Source of the DNA: Clostridiales bacterium
GTDB taxonomy: Bacteria; Bacillota; Clostridia; Oscillospirales; Oscillospiraceae
Assembly (NCBI GenBank): GCA_022772585.1
Contig: JALEZN010000139.1
Coordinates: 1-55,194, forward strand
DNA: 55,194 nucleotides
Reading direction: 5' to 3'
In this document: piece after piece, positions 33,102-42,947 of the stretch
Position numbering within the stretch: position 1 is the first letter of the stretch
Layout: each line of letters starts with the position of its first letter
Program-made: the position numbers and the translations under genes
The notes under the pieces: model-generated
Told to the model about the DNA's origin: nothing
What the model saw: the letters and a program-made list of their open reading frames with translations, nothing else
The model's database searches: none

Positions 33102-34217
33102 ATGAAGAAACGGATATCTTGCCTCGTAGCCCTGTCCCTGGCCGGAACCCTGCTGCTGAGTGCCTGCGGCGGTGGCGGCACTGCCTCCAGCAAGGCCCCT
33201 GAGGCCAGCAAGGCCCCCGAGGCCTCCGCTCCCGCGGAGTCCAAGGCTCCCGAGACGAAGATCGGCGAGGGCCGTACCCTGGTCGTCGGCGTCTGGGGCG
33301 CCGAGCAGGAGACCCTGGTTCGTGAGCATGTGGTGAAGCCCTTTGAGGAAGAGACCGGCGCCAAGGTCGAACTCATCCTGGGCGGCACCGGCGACCGCTA
33401 CAGCAAGCTGTATGCCGAAGTGGACAATCCCTCCATGGATGTTGTGTACCTGAACATGGCCCAGACCGAGCAGGCCACCCGTGACGGCGTCATTCTCCCC
33501 GCCGATCCCGAGGGCGTCAAGTGCTACAACGACCTGTATGACATCGCCAAGTGCGGCGACGGCTACGGCGTGGCTCTGATGGCTACCGGCCTGATGTACA
33601 ACACCGAGCTGTGCGAGACTCCTCCCGACAGCTGGGCTGACCTGGTTTCCGATGAATATGCCGGTCTGGTCTGCCCCTACACCATGCCCAGCAGCCAGGG
33701 CAATGCCACGCTGGTCATGCTGGCCACCGCTCTGGGCGATCCCAAGAACATCGACGCCGCGCTGGAGGCTCTGGCCGCTGCCAAGCCCTTCCCCCTGATC
33801 ACCGAGGGTATCCCTGAGCGCAACCAGGCCTTCCTGGACGGCGAAGTGGCCATCGGTCCCCAGATCAACGGCTATGTCTACTCTGCCGCCGATGAGGGCA
33901 TCCCCGTGGACTTTGTGTATCCCAAGGAGGGCGCCGCTCTGACCATGAACTGCGCCGTTATCCCAAAGAACTCCAAGAACGCCGACCTGGCCAAGATCTT
34001 CATCAACTATCATCTGTCCCAGGCCTGCCAGGAGGGCTATGCCGAGGTCCTGAAGTATGGCCCCACCAACTCCACCGTCACTCTGCCTGATGACCTGGCC
34101 GCCAAGGTGGTCTATGGTCCCGACGACGTGGCCAAGCTGGTCGCCCTGGACAACCAGTGGGTCAGCGAGAACGAGGCCTCCTGGACCGAGAAGTGGAACA
34201 CCATGATCCTGGATTAA
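33102..34217 (+). CDS. ABC transporter substrate-binding lipoprotein, PotD type
   Basis: A 371-residue lipoprotein. The signal MKKRISCLVALSLAGTLLLSAC puts the lipidated Cys at 22, followed by a Ser/Ala/Pro/Lys tether of about 35 residues. The extracytoplasmic binding domain has VVGVWGAEQETLVREHVVKP and KVELILGGTGDRYSKL. It groups with spermidine/putrescine- and iron-type (PBP2) binding proteins; partner permease and ATPase are of the PotBC/PotA class. AAGGAGG is upstream. A strong hairpin follows the gene, as in the island 1 importer. The ligand is unknown. Confidence 0.87.
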   Translation: MKKRISCLVALSLAGTLLLSACGGGGTASSKAPEASKAPEASAPAESKAPETKIGEGRTLVVGVWGAEQETLVREHVVKPFEEETGAKVELILGGTGDRYSKLYAEVDNPSMDVVYLNMAQTEQATRDGVILPADPEGVKCYNDLYDIAKCGDGYGVALMATGLMYNTELCETPPDSWADLVSDEYAGLVCPYTMPSSQGNATLVMLATALGDPKNIDAALEALAAAKPFPLITEGIPERNQAFLDGEVAIGPQINGYVYSAADEGIPVDFVYPKEGAALTMNCAVIPKNSKNADLAKIFINYHLSQACQEGYAEVLKYGPTNSTVTLPDDLAAKVVYGPDDVAKLVALDNQWVSENEASWTEKWNTMILD

Positions 34218-34254
34218 ACGGCAACTATATCTTCCATGTAGCTGAGTAACGTCC

Positions 34255-34298
34255 GGCTGTGCGGGGAATCGCTGTCCGGTTCCCCGCACAGCCTTTCT
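34255..34298 (+). terminator. Terminator-like hairpin after the PotD-type gene
   Basis: Perfect 14-bp stem GGCTGTGCGGGGAA (34255-34268) / TTCCCCGCACAGCC (34280-34293) followed by TTTCT. Downstream genes are probably reached by readthrough. Confidence 0.82.
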
Positions 34299-34378
34299 AC
34301 ACGAATGCCTTTTACCCGGCGTCCCACCCGGCGCTGGAATCGCCGATGGGTTATTCTGATCAGTTGGAGGGTCGATCC

Positions 34379-35173
34379 ATGAATTCGCCTTTTCTGTGGG
34401 AGCATACGTCCAATGAAATCCGCGACACGGCGCGGGGCCTGATCGCCGTCCAGCCGGTGGCCTCGGTGGAGCAGCATGGGCCCCACCTTCCGCTGGGCAC
34501 CGACAGCATGATCGTCAGCGCCTTTGCCGAGCGGCTGCGCCAGCGGTTCCAGGAGGAGGGGTTTCCCGGTCTGTTTCTGCCCCTGATGCCGTACGGCAAG
34601 AGCAACGAGCATATCAATTATCCCGGTACCATCACTTATTCGGCCCAGACCTTCATGAGTGTTCTGATGGATATCGGCCGTTCCTGCGCCCGGGCCGGCT
34701 TTAAGAAGATGGTCTTTCTCAACGGACACGGGGGAAATCATGAGGTCCTGGACGTGGTCTGCCGCGAGCTGCGGATCGAGACCGGGATGCATGTGTTCGC
34801 CCTGCACCCGCTGATCACTCTGATGCCGGAGGACCCGGCCGCGGTCGGCTGTCCGCTGACGCCGGAGGAGGCCAAGCTGGGGATCCACGGCGGGCGGATC
34901 GAGACCTCGGTCATCATGCGTACCCATCCCGGGCTGGTGCGGGAGGAGAAAATGGCCCAGGATTATCCCACCTGCTTTGACGGATGCGATTATCTGGATT
35001 TCTCGGGCAAGGTGTCCTATGGCTGGATGACCCAGGACATCTCCCGGAACGGAGCGGTGGGCGACCCGGTGGGATCCACGCCGGAGGAGGGCGAGCGGTG
35101 GCTCGCCAGCGTTACCGACATGCTGTACCGGGCTTTTGAGGAGATCCGGTCCTTCCGGCGCCTGGGCGAGTGA
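34379..35173 (+). CDS. Creatininase-family hydrolase, first of two
   Basis: A 264-residue member of the creatininase superfamily of metal-dependent amidohydrolases and deformylases. The metal-binding motif SVEQHGPHLPLGTDS and the second motif FLNGHGGNHEVL are intact, as is IHGGRIETS. Known members open creatinine, deformylate a pyrimidine (in flavin/F420 synthesis) or hydrolyse a diketo-inositol. The ATG at 34379 has GGAGG 10 bases upstream and gives the usual length; an upstream frame from 34259 runs through the hairpin. It is a paralogue of the next gene. Confidence 0.85.
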   Translation: MNSPFLWEHTSNEIRDTARGLIAVQPVASVEQHGPHLPLGTDSMIVSAFAERLRQRFQEEGFPGLFLPLMPYGKSNEHINYPGTITYSAQTFMSVLMDIGRSCARAGFKKMVFLNGHGGNHEVLDVVCRELRIETGMHVFALHPLITLMPEDPAAVGCPLTPEEAKLGIHGGRIETSVIMRTHPGLVREEKMAQDYPTCFDGCDYLDFSGKVSYGWMTQDISRNGAVGDPVGSTPEEGERWLASVTDMLYRAFEEIRSFRRLGE

Positions 35174-35239
35174 TCCGGGGCATGTGCGTGTATGAACCGT
35201 GACCGTCCGGGCCCGGGCGGATCTGAGAGGAGGAAATAC

Positions 35240-36028
35240 GTGGATTCCTATTTCCTGTGGGATTATACATCGGATGAGATCCGTGCGCTGGCGCCGGAAT
35301 GTGTCGCCATTCAGCCGGTGGCCTCGGTGGAGCAGCACGGCCCCCATCTTCCCCTTGGAACGGACAGTATGATCGTGGAGGAATTTGCCCGGCGGCTGCG
35401 GGAGTATTTCCGAAGAGAGCATTATCCGGCGCTGTTTCTGCCGCTCCTGGCCTACGGCAAGAGCAACGAGCACATCAATTACCCCGGCACCATCACTTAT
35501 TCGGCCCAGACCTTTATGGACGTACTGATGGACGTCGGCCGCTCCTGTGCCCGGGCCGGGTTCCGTAAACTGGTCTTTCTGAATGCCCACGGAGGAAATT
35601 TTGAGGTACTGGATGTGATGGCCCGGGAGATCCGGATCGAGACCGGCATGTACGTCTTTTCCATCCAGCCCTCCCGGCTCCCGTCCGACCGGACCAAAAT
35701 GGGCTGCGCCATGACGCCGGATGAACTCAGGTATGGGATCCACGGCGGTCTGGCGGAGACCTCCGCTATCCTGCATGTCCGGCCCGAGCTGGTGAAGCGG
35801 GAAAACTTCCGGGAGTCCTATCCCACCTGTTTTGAGGGCTGCGGGTATGTGGATTTCTCGGGGAAAGTGTCCTTTGGCTGGATGACAAAGGACGTATCCA
35901 ACACAGGCGCCGTGGGTAATCCTGTGGGTGCCACCGCGGAACAGGGAGAACAGTGGTTCGACCATCTCACGGCGGAGCTCTACCAGGCGTTTGTGGAGCT
36001 CCGGAATTTGAAACGGCCGGGAGAATAG
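35240..36028 (+). CDS. Creatininase-family hydrolase, second of two
   Basis: A 262-residue tandem paralogue of the preceding protein. They share long identical stretches (ASVEQHGPHLPLGTDSMIV, YGKSNEHINYPGTITYSAQ), so the pair arose by duplication. Differences are near the active site: FLNAHGGNFEVL replaces FLNGHGGNHEVL and IHGGLAETS replaces IHGGRIETS. That suggests different substrates or a hetero-oligomer. The GTG start has AGAGGAGG upstream. The 109 bases to the next gene contain a weak hairpin (ATATTCC/GGAATAT, about 36031-36057). Confidence 0.85.
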   Translation: MDSYFLWDYTSDEIRALAPECVAIQPVASVEQHGPHLPLGTDSMIVEEFARRLREYFRREHYPALFLPLLAYGKSNEHINYPGTITYSAQTFMDVLMDVGRSCARAGFRKLVFLNAHGGNFEVLDVMAREIRIETGMYVFSIQPSRLPSDRTKMGCAMTPDELRYGIHGGLAETSAILHVRPELVKRENFRESYPTCFEGCGYVDFSGKVSFGWMTKDVSNTGAVGNPVGATAEQGEQWFDHLTAELYQAFVELRNLKRPGE

Positions 36029-36137
36029 GAGAATATTCCGTGAATATTTCCGTGGGAATATGCTGTTTCTCCAGAAGGCCCACGGCCCCTTTTCCACCGG
36101 ACCGATCTTTGTTTGACCACATGGAGGTGTATGCTTT

Positions 36138-37949
36138 GTGCGCAAGAACCGCTCTGCTTCCCGCCTGAACCCGGCAAAATACCTGCTCATCACGCCGAGC
36201 ACCATTATTTTGCTGTTCGCCTTTTTTATCCCGATTCTCTACCTGTTCGGGCTGTGTGTCTACCATGGTATCCCGGGCAGCGGCCTGATCGATTACTCCA
36301 ACCCCAATCTGGACAACTTCGTCCGCTTCCTGGACCCGTATAACCTGAAGGTGCTCATCCGCACGCTGCGCATCTCCTTTGTGGCGACGCTGGTGGCCCT
36401 CCTTGTGGGTTATCCCATCGCCCTGTCCATGACCAAGGGCAGCAATACCAAGAAGAGCATCATGCTGGCGCTGCTGCTTACCCCGCTGGTCACCAACGTG
36501 GTGGCCCGCACCCTGGGCCTGATGATCATTTTCGGCAACAACGGCCCGGTGAACAAGATCATCAAAATACTGGGGTTTGAGGGCATCAAGTTCCTGGGCG
36601 AGGAGGTCGGCATCGTCCTGGGCCTGGTCCAGGTCTACACACCCTATATGGTCCTGTCCATCAAGGCGGTGCTGGAGAACACCAATTTCAACCTGCAGGA
36701 GGCTGCCCGGGACCTGGGCTGCTCCAAGTGGCAGGCCTTCCGCAAGGTGGTATTCCCTCTCAGCATGCCAGGCGTGGTGGCGGGCTGTCTCTTCGTGTTC
36801 CTGCTGAGCTTCAGCTCCTACATCACCCCCAAGCTCATGGGCAAGGGCACCATCATGACCATGTCCATGTATGTCTATCAGCAGGGCATGTCCCTGATGG
36901 ACTGGCCCTTCGCGGCGGCAGTGGCCATTATCCTGCTGGTGGTCAGCCTGGTCCTGGTCACGCTGTACAACAAGATGACCTCCCGCATCGAGCGGATGAA
37001 CGACCGGACCGGCATGTACCGCAATGTGAACTACAGCAGCGGCTGGCACCAGTTTACTGCGAAGATCAAGGACTTTTTCTATGACATCTACGCGTCCGTC
37101 ATGCGCGGTCTGGAGCGCTCGGAGGGCGCCAGGAACGCCATGCGGAGCTGCTCCACTGTCTTTGAGAAGGTGGGCACCGTGCTGGTGAAATGCTGGGTGG
37201 TGCTGGGCGTCGTGTTTATCGTCTGCCCCCTGCCCATCGTGATTATCAGCTCCTTTACCGAGGCCAACCTGGTCTACTTCCCGCCCAAGGGCTTCTCGCT
37301 GAAGTGGTATGTGGGCCTGCTGGAAAAGACCGAGTACCTCAAGAGCTTCCTGGTGAGCCTGCGTCTGGCCTTTGTGGCCGTGGCGGTGGCGCTGGTCTTC
37401 GGCACTATGGTGGCAGTGGCGCTGACCCGCTTCAAGTTCCGCTTTACCAACGCGCTGCGTACCTTCTTCCTCTCGCCGCTGATGATCCCCGGCGTCATCT
37501 TCGGTCTGGCGGCCTGCCGCTTCGCCGCCCGTATCGGCTGGAACGCCTCCTTCAAGGCACTGCTGTGCGTGCATATTGTCATCAGCAGCACCTATGTCAT
37601 CCGAACAGTGCTCTCCAGCCTGATTGGCTTCGATGTGTCCATCGAGGAGGCGGCCCGGGATCTGGGCGCCAGCTCGTGGCAGACCTTCTGGAAGGTGACC
37701 TTCCCCATCATACGGCCCAGCATCATCGTGGCCGGCCTCTTCAGCTTCATCGTCTCGCTGGATGAGACTACGGTCAGCGTCTTCCTGGTGGGCGGACAGT
37801 CGGTCACGCTGCCGGTGCGCATCTTCAGCCAGCTGGAATACGGTCTGGAACCCACCATCACCTGTATCTCCAGCCTGCTGGTGGTCTTTGCGCTGATCAT
37901 TCTGCTGGTCATCGATCGCCTGATCGGCCTGCATAAATTCAAAATCTGA
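36138..37949 (+). CDS. Fused PotB-PotC type ABC transporter permease
   Basis: A 603-residue membrane protein that joins two binding-protein-dependent permease domains usually encoded by two genes. Each half has its own ATPase-contact motif: AARDLGCSKWQAFRKVVFPLS in half 1 is matched by EAARDLGASSWQTFWKVTFPI in half 2. Both halves show about six hydrophobic segments, and a basic linker (about residues 285-345) joins them. It starts at GTG with GGAGG upstream. It forms the channel for the PotD-type binding protein and the PotA-type ATPase. Confidence 0.88.
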   Translation: MRKNRSASRLNPAKYLLITPSTIILLFAFFIPILYLFGLCVYHGIPGSGLIDYSNPNLDNFVRFLDPYNLKVLIRTLRISFVATLVALLVGYPIALSMTKGSNTKKSIMLALLLTPLVTNVVARTLGLMIIFGNNGPVNKIIKILGFEGIKFLGEEVGIVLGLVQVYTPYMVLSIKAVLENTNFNLQEAARDLGCSKWQAFRKVVFPLSMPGVVAGCLFVFLLSFSSYITPKLMGKGTIMTMSMYVYQQGMSLMDWPFAAAVAIILLVVSLVLVTLYNKMTSRIERMNDRTGMYRNVNYSSGWHQFTAKIKDFFYDIYASVMRGLERSEGARNAMRSCSTVFEKVGTVLVKCWVVLGVVFIVCPLPIVIISSFTEANLVYFPPKGFSLKWYVGLLEKTEYLKSFLVSLRLAFVAVAVALVFGTMVAVALTRFKFRFTNALRTFFLSPLMIPGVIFGLAACRFAARIGWNASFKALLCVHIVISSTYVIRTVLSSLIGFDVSIEEAARDLGASSWQTFWKVTFPIIRPSIIVAGLFSFIVSLDETTVSVFLVGGQSVTLPVRIFSQLEYGLEPTITCISSLLVVFALIILLVIDRLIGLHKFKI

Positions 37950-37969
37950 CGGTAGGGAGGATCCTGTGT

Positions 37970-39025
<1,056 letters not shown>

Positions 39026-39074
39026 ACGGAACTGCGCGTAAAAGAAATCGACGGGACGAAAGGAAGAGACGAAT

Positions 39075-39848
39075 ATGAAACGACTGAGAAGGATTTTTAA
39101 AGCGGACGGACGCACCGTTATTGTCGCTATGGACCATGGTATGGGCATGAATGTCAATCCCGCGCTGGACAAGACCGGCGAGATCCTCAAGGCCATCGTG
39201 GCCGGCGGCGCCGACGCGGTGCTGGTGTCCTACGGCATCGCGGTCAAGTACGCCGATGTGCTGCAGGATGTGGGCGTCATCGTGCGCTGCGACGGCGGCT
39301 ACTCCGCCATCCCCAGCAGCGCCAGCGGCCATCCCCGCCTGCTCTACAGCGTGGAGGATGCCCTGCGCATCGGCGCCGACGCGGTGGCCTGCAACGGCTT
39401 CCCCGGCACGCCTGACGAGCAGGACTGCATGAAGAACGTGGCCGCCCTGACGGCCCAGGGCAATGCCTGGGGCGTGCCCGTCATGGCTGAGATGCTGCCC
39501 GGCGGATTCGGCAACGCCGTGCCCAAGACGGTGGAAAACGTCCGCCTGGCCGCCCGCACCGGCTGTGAGTACGGCGCCAGCATCATCAAGACCACCTACA
39601 CCGGCACCCCGGAGGAATTCCGCCAGGTCATCGAGGCCTCCTATCAGCCCGTTATCGTGCTGGGCGGCGAAAAGACCAGCGAGCTGCCCGCCCTCTTCGA
39701 GTGCATCGAGAAGGCCGTCAGCGTGGGCGCCGCCGGCGTGGCCATCGGCCGCAACGTGTGGAAGCACGCCGATCCCGAGGCCGTGACCCGCGCGCTGGTG
39801 GACCTGGTCCATAACGGCAAGAAGGCTTCTGAGATCCAGGGCCTGTAA
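39075..39848 (+). CDS. Class I (lysine) aldolase, DeoC/FbaB/LacD-like, island 2
   Basis: A 257-residue paralogue of the aldolase at 6818. The start MKRLRRIFKADGRTVIVAMDHG parallels the other protein's KRLNHIFREDGKTIITAFDHG. The likely Schiff-base lysine is K172 in ASIIKTTYTG, and the phosphate-binding end is VVLGGEKTS-like sequence with GAAGVAIGRNVWKHADP. It follows the importer and precedes the dehydrogenase in one operon. The two aldolases in matching operons suggest matching final cleavage steps. Confidence 0.86.
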   Translation: MKRLRRIFKADGRTVIVAMDHGMGMNVNPALDKTGEILKAIVAGGADAVLVSYGIAVKYADVLQDVGVIVRCDGGYSAIPSSASGHPRLLYSVEDALRIGADAVACNGFPGTPDEQDCMKNVAALTAQGNAWGVPVMAEMLPGGFGNAVPKTVENVRLAARTGCEYGASIIKTTYTGTPEEFRQVIEASYQPVIVLGGEKTSELPALFECIEKAVSVGAAGVAIGRNVWKHADPEAVTRALVDLVHNGKKASEIQGL

Positions 39849-39858
39849 GGAGGAAATC

Positions 39859-40908
39859 ATGGCAGAGAAAATGAAAGCGCTGGTCATTACTGCCCCGGGC
39901 CAGGTGGAGATCCGGGACGTGACCATGCCCCAGCCCCAGGCCAATGAGGTGCTCATCAAGATCGACGTCTGCCTGCTCTGCACCTGGGAGCAGCGCATCT
40001 ATAAGAACGGCGGGGGTATGCAGCTCCCCTTCGTCCCGGGACATGAGATCGCCGGCACCATCGCCGCCATCCCGGAGGACACCGTCACCTCCTTCCATGT
40101 GGGAGACCGGGTGGTGGCCAAGACCCTGGACAGCTGCGGCCACTGCGAGTTCTGCTACCGGGGGGATGACAACAACTGCATCGGCACCCCCAAAAAGCGC
40201 TTCTATGACGGTATCCCCGCCTCCGGCGGCCTGGCCCAGTACATCGCCCTGCCGGTGAACCGGGTGTACCACCTGCCCAACCAGGAGGTGGAGCCCGCCA
40301 TCGCCGCCTTTGCCGAGCCGGTGGCCTGCTGCCTGCGCAGCCTGGACCGGGCCAACATCTGCATGAGCGAGGATGTGGCCATCATCGGCGCGGGCATCAT
40401 GGGCCAGCTCCACAACCTGCTGGCCAAGAAGCGGGGTGCCCGCACCATTGTGGTGGATCTGGACGACGCCCGGCTGGAGGCCGCAAAGGCCAGCGGCGCC
40501 GATGAGACCGTCAATCCCAAAAACTGCGACCCGGTGGAGGCCATCAAGGCCCTCACCGGCGGCCGCGGGGCCCATGTGATCTTCTTCACCCTGCCGGTGC
40601 CCGCGCTGGCCGAGGAATATCTGAAGGCCCTGGGCAAGCTGGGCCGCATGGTGTACTACGGCTCCTTCAGCCCCAAGGACCCCATCCAGATCAATCCCAA
40701 CTCCATCCACTACACCGAGCAGGTCATCACCGGCTCCTACAGCCCCACCAGCCAGGGCTTCTGGACGGCCTCCCGGCTGCTCAGCTACGGCCTGGTGGAT
40801 GTGCGGCCCTACCTGTCCGGCCTGTATGGCCTGGAGAACGCCGACGAGGCGTTCCAGCGGGCCATGTCGCCGGACACCTACCGCATCGGCATCAAACTGT
40901 GGGAATGA
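39859..40908 (+). CDS. Zinc-dependent alcohol dehydrogenase (MDR), island 2
   Basis: A 349-residue medium-chain dehydrogenase. Catalytic zinc motif VCLLCTWEQRIY and GHEIAG, structural cluster CGHCEFCYRGDDNNC, Rossmann loop GAGIMGQLH. It belongs with the proteins at 9878 and 11920 (shared LCT(W/F)E active-site pattern and C-terminal SPDTYRI/V end), and not with the one at 10918. It lies 10 bases after the aldolase with AAGGAGG. It is the last catabolic gene of island 2; the chromate transporter genes follow 33 bases later without a terminator. Confidence 0.87.
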   Translation: MAEKMKALVITAPGQVEIRDVTMPQPQANEVLIKIDVCLLCTWEQRIYKNGGGMQLPFVPGHEIAGTIAAIPEDTVTSFHVGDRVVAKTLDSCGHCEFCYRGDDNNCIGTPKKRFYDGIPASGGLAQYIALPVNRVYHLPNQEVEPAIAAFAEPVACCLRSLDRANICMSEDVAIIGAGIMGQLHNLLAKKRGARTIVVDLDDARLEAAKASGADETVNPKNCDPVEAIKALTGGRGAHVIFFTLPVPALAEEYLKALGKLGRMVYYGSFSPKDPIQINPNSIHYTEQVITGSYSPTSQGFWTASRLLSYGLVDVRPYLSGLYGLENADEAFQRAMSPDTYRIGIKLWE

Positions 40909-40941
40909 TCATCGCAGATTGACTCAGAAAGAGGGACATCA

Positions 40942-41520
40942 TTGAACAAGCGTGACTGGAAGCGGTACGGAAAGCTCTTTACTTCCACCTTTCTGCTCAG
41001 CGCCTTTACCTTTGGGGGCGGATACGTCATCGTCTCCCTGATGAAGGAGCGCTTTGTGGATAAGCTGGGGTGGCTGGAAAAGCAGGAGATGCTGGATCTG
41101 ACGGCCATTGCCCAGTCGGCCCCCGGCCCCATTGCCGTCAACGCGGCCATCCTGCTGGGATACCGGGTGGGGGGACCGCTGGGCGCACTGGTGGCCATCC
41201 TGGGGACCATCCTGCCGCCCTTCCTCATTCTGTCGGTGGTGTCCCTCTTTTACGCTGCCTTCAAGACCAACCGGATCATCGCCGCGGTGCTGCGGGGCAT
41301 GCAGGCGGGAGTGGCCGCCGTCATCGCCAGCGTGGTGTTGGACATGGCGGGGGACATCGTGCGCAAGCGGAAGATCCTGCCCGTCCTGCTGATGGTGATC
41401 GCGTTTGCCCTGGCGGTCCTGGCCAAGAAGCTGAACGTGGTCTGGATCCTGCTGGGCTGCGCGGCGGCGGGGATTGCCTCGGCGCTGTGGAGCAATCGGA
41501 GAGGGGGAGACGGAGTATGA
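40942..41520 (+). CDS. chrA: Chromate transporter family protein, first half-size subunit
   Basis: A 192-residue membrane protein of the ChrA (CHR) family in its short form, where one half of the usual two-domain transporter is a separate protein. FTFGGGYVIVSLMKERFVDKLGWL and TAIAQSAPGPIAVNAA are the family signature. The start is a TTG after AGAGGG. It overlaps the next gene by four bases (ATGA), so the two half-transporters are co-translated. The family is linked to chromate or sulfate export, but the substrate in gut anaerobes is unclear. Confidence 0.85.
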   Translation: MNKRDWKRYGKLFTSTFLLSAFTFGGGYVIVSLMKERFVDKLGWLEKQEMLDLTAIAQSAPGPIAVNAAILLGYRVGGPLGALVAILGTILPPFLILSVVSLFYAAFKTNRIIAAVLRGMQAGVAAVIASVVLDMAGDIVRKRKILPVLLMVIAFALAVLAKKLNVVWILLGCAAAGIASALWSNRRGGDGV

Positions 41521-42074
41521 TCTATCTTCAGCTCTTCTGGAGCTTCTTCCAGATCGGTCTGCTCAGCTTCGGCGGCGGCTACGCGGCTCTTCCGCTGATC
41601 CGGGAGCAGGTGGTGGAGCAGCATCACTGGCTCACCATGGCGGAGTTTTCCGACCTCATCACCATCTCACAGATGACCCCCGGTCCCATCGCCATCAATT
41701 CTGCCACCTTTGTGGGTATCCAGATCGCCGGCACATGGGGGGCGGTGGTGTCCACCCTGGGGTGTGTGATCCCGTCCTGTGCGGTGGTATCCCTGCTGGC
41801 CTTTCTTTACTACCGTTACCGCACGCTGTCCGTTCTGCAGGGGGCGCTGTACGGCATCCGCCCTGCCGTCGTGGCTTTGATCGCCTCGGCGGGCCTCACC
41901 CTTCTGATACAGGCGTGGTGGCCCGGCGGCTTTGCATGGAACGCGCCGGACGCCGTGGCGGTGGTCCTCTTCGCGGGGGCGCTGCTGGTGCTCCGGCGCT
42001 GGAAACCCGACCCGGTGCTGGTCATGCTGGGCTGTGGTGTGATAGGAGGCGCGGTTTACCTGCTGCTGGGCTGA
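41517..42074 (+). CDS. Chromate transporter family protein, second half-size subunit
   Basis: A 185-residue partner of the preceding protein. The same signature appears as LLSFGGGYAALPLIREQVVE and ITISQMTPGPIAINSATFVG. About five to six hydrophobic helices. The start ATG overlaps the upstream stop. The pair probably forms a heterodimer equal to one full-length ChrA. A terminator follows at 42099. Confidence 0.86.
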   Translation: MIYLQLFWSFFQIGLLSFGGGYAALPLIREQVVEQHHWLTMAEFSDLITISQMTPGPIAINSATFVGIQIAGTWGAVVSTLGCVIPSCAVVSLLAFLYYRYRTLSVLQGALYGIRPAVVALIASAGLTLLIQAWWPGGFAWNAPDAVAVVLFAGALLVLRRWKPDPVLVMLGCGVIGGAVYLLLG

Positions 42075-42098
42075 ACATTACAGATCCATATGAATGAA

Positions 42099-42147
42099 AA
42101 GCGCTCATCGCGGCCCGTTCGGGTGCGGTGAGCGCTTCTTTTTTTGA
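42099..42147. terminator. Terminator after the chromate transporter pair
   Basis: AAGCGCTCA and TGAGCGCTT flank an inner GC-rich stem; a T run follows on the + strand. It lies between convergent genes and may serve both. Confidence 0.8.
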
Positions 42148-42162
42148 AAACGGGGGATCAGA

Positions 42163-42843
42163 CTAGTTCTGCCCCTCCTGGGCGGCCAGGTACGCCCGGA
42201 GCTTGTCCGCCGCGTCTCCGCCCAGGGAGAAGCCCTGATTCTGCTTGGGCCGCATGGCGTCCATGACCACCCGGGCCTGTTCTTCCAGCCGGCCCTCCTT
42301 GACCAGGATCAGCAGGGAGGCGGAGTTCTCCGCGTCCTGCACCGCGCGGTGGGCGTCGCCGGAGAAGCGGTACTCCGCCGTGCCCAGGGCGTTCTGGAGG
42401 GAGAGGGGATTGGAGCGGGACAGGCCGATGAGTCTGGTGTATACGGCCTGAAAGTCCATCCACCGCTGGTTGAGCTGCCAGGGCAGCTCAGCTTCCTTCA
42501 GCCAGCTCTCGTCGTAGAGCTGGTACTGGTCGCTGCGGCTCCAGGAATAGATGCGGGCGCGGCCTTCGCCCATCCAGCGGGCAAATTCCTCCATGGCGGG
42601 GGCAAAAGGCTGGGCATGGGCCACATCGGCGTCGGTAATGCCGGTGAGATGGGTGATCCGCTTGTGGATGGGACCGTATTCCGGTTTTACATAGCGGGAG
42701 TAGCGGTCCACCAGGCGGTAGTCTTTGTCCAGCTTTACCGCGCCGATCTCAATGATCTCGCTGCGGGCCAGCTCCCGGGCCTCTTTATATTCACGGGGAA
42801 TGGGATTCATCTCAAAGTCCAGAAAGATGTGGGTATCGTACAT
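42163..42843 (-). CDS. DEDD-type 3'-5' exonuclease (DnaQ-like)
   Basis: A 226-residue exonuclease. Motif I is IFLDFEMNPIP (D and E), Exo II is in RIYSWSRSDQYQL, and the final motif is AHRAVQDAENSASLL (H and D). This layout resembles KapD/Snp-like and epsilon-subunit nucleases acting on RNA or single-stranded DNA. The ATG at 42843 has AGAGAGG upstream; the longer frame from 42951 lacks a ribosome site and overlaps the next gene's end. Confidence 0.85.
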   Translation of the reverse strand: MYDTHIFLDFEMNPIPREYKEARELARSEIIEIGAVKLDKDYRLVDRYSRYVKPEYGPIHKRITHLTGITDADVAHAQPFAPAMEEFARWMGEGRARIYSWSRSDQYQLYDESWLKEAELPWQLNQRWMDFQAVYTRLIGLSRSNPLSLQNALGTAEYRFSGDAHRAVQDAENSASLLILVKEGRLEEQARVVMDAMRPKQNQGFSLGGDAADKLRAYLAAQEGQN

Positions 42844-42947
42844 GTACGGGCATCCTCTCTTGTTGACGGCTCTCTGTCGTATCTCTGTATTTTGTGCCGC
42901 GGGGCGGACGGAAAACGCGCCGCGGAGGGGTCCGCGGCGCGTGAAAA

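Noticed and set aside
30477-34289. Very long open frame on the minus strand across the DUF3604 and PotD-type genes
   Set aside because: It is the antisense shadow of GC-rich codons; the plus-strand genes have clear families and ribosome sites, and the minus translation is low-complexity Gly/Ala/His/Val.
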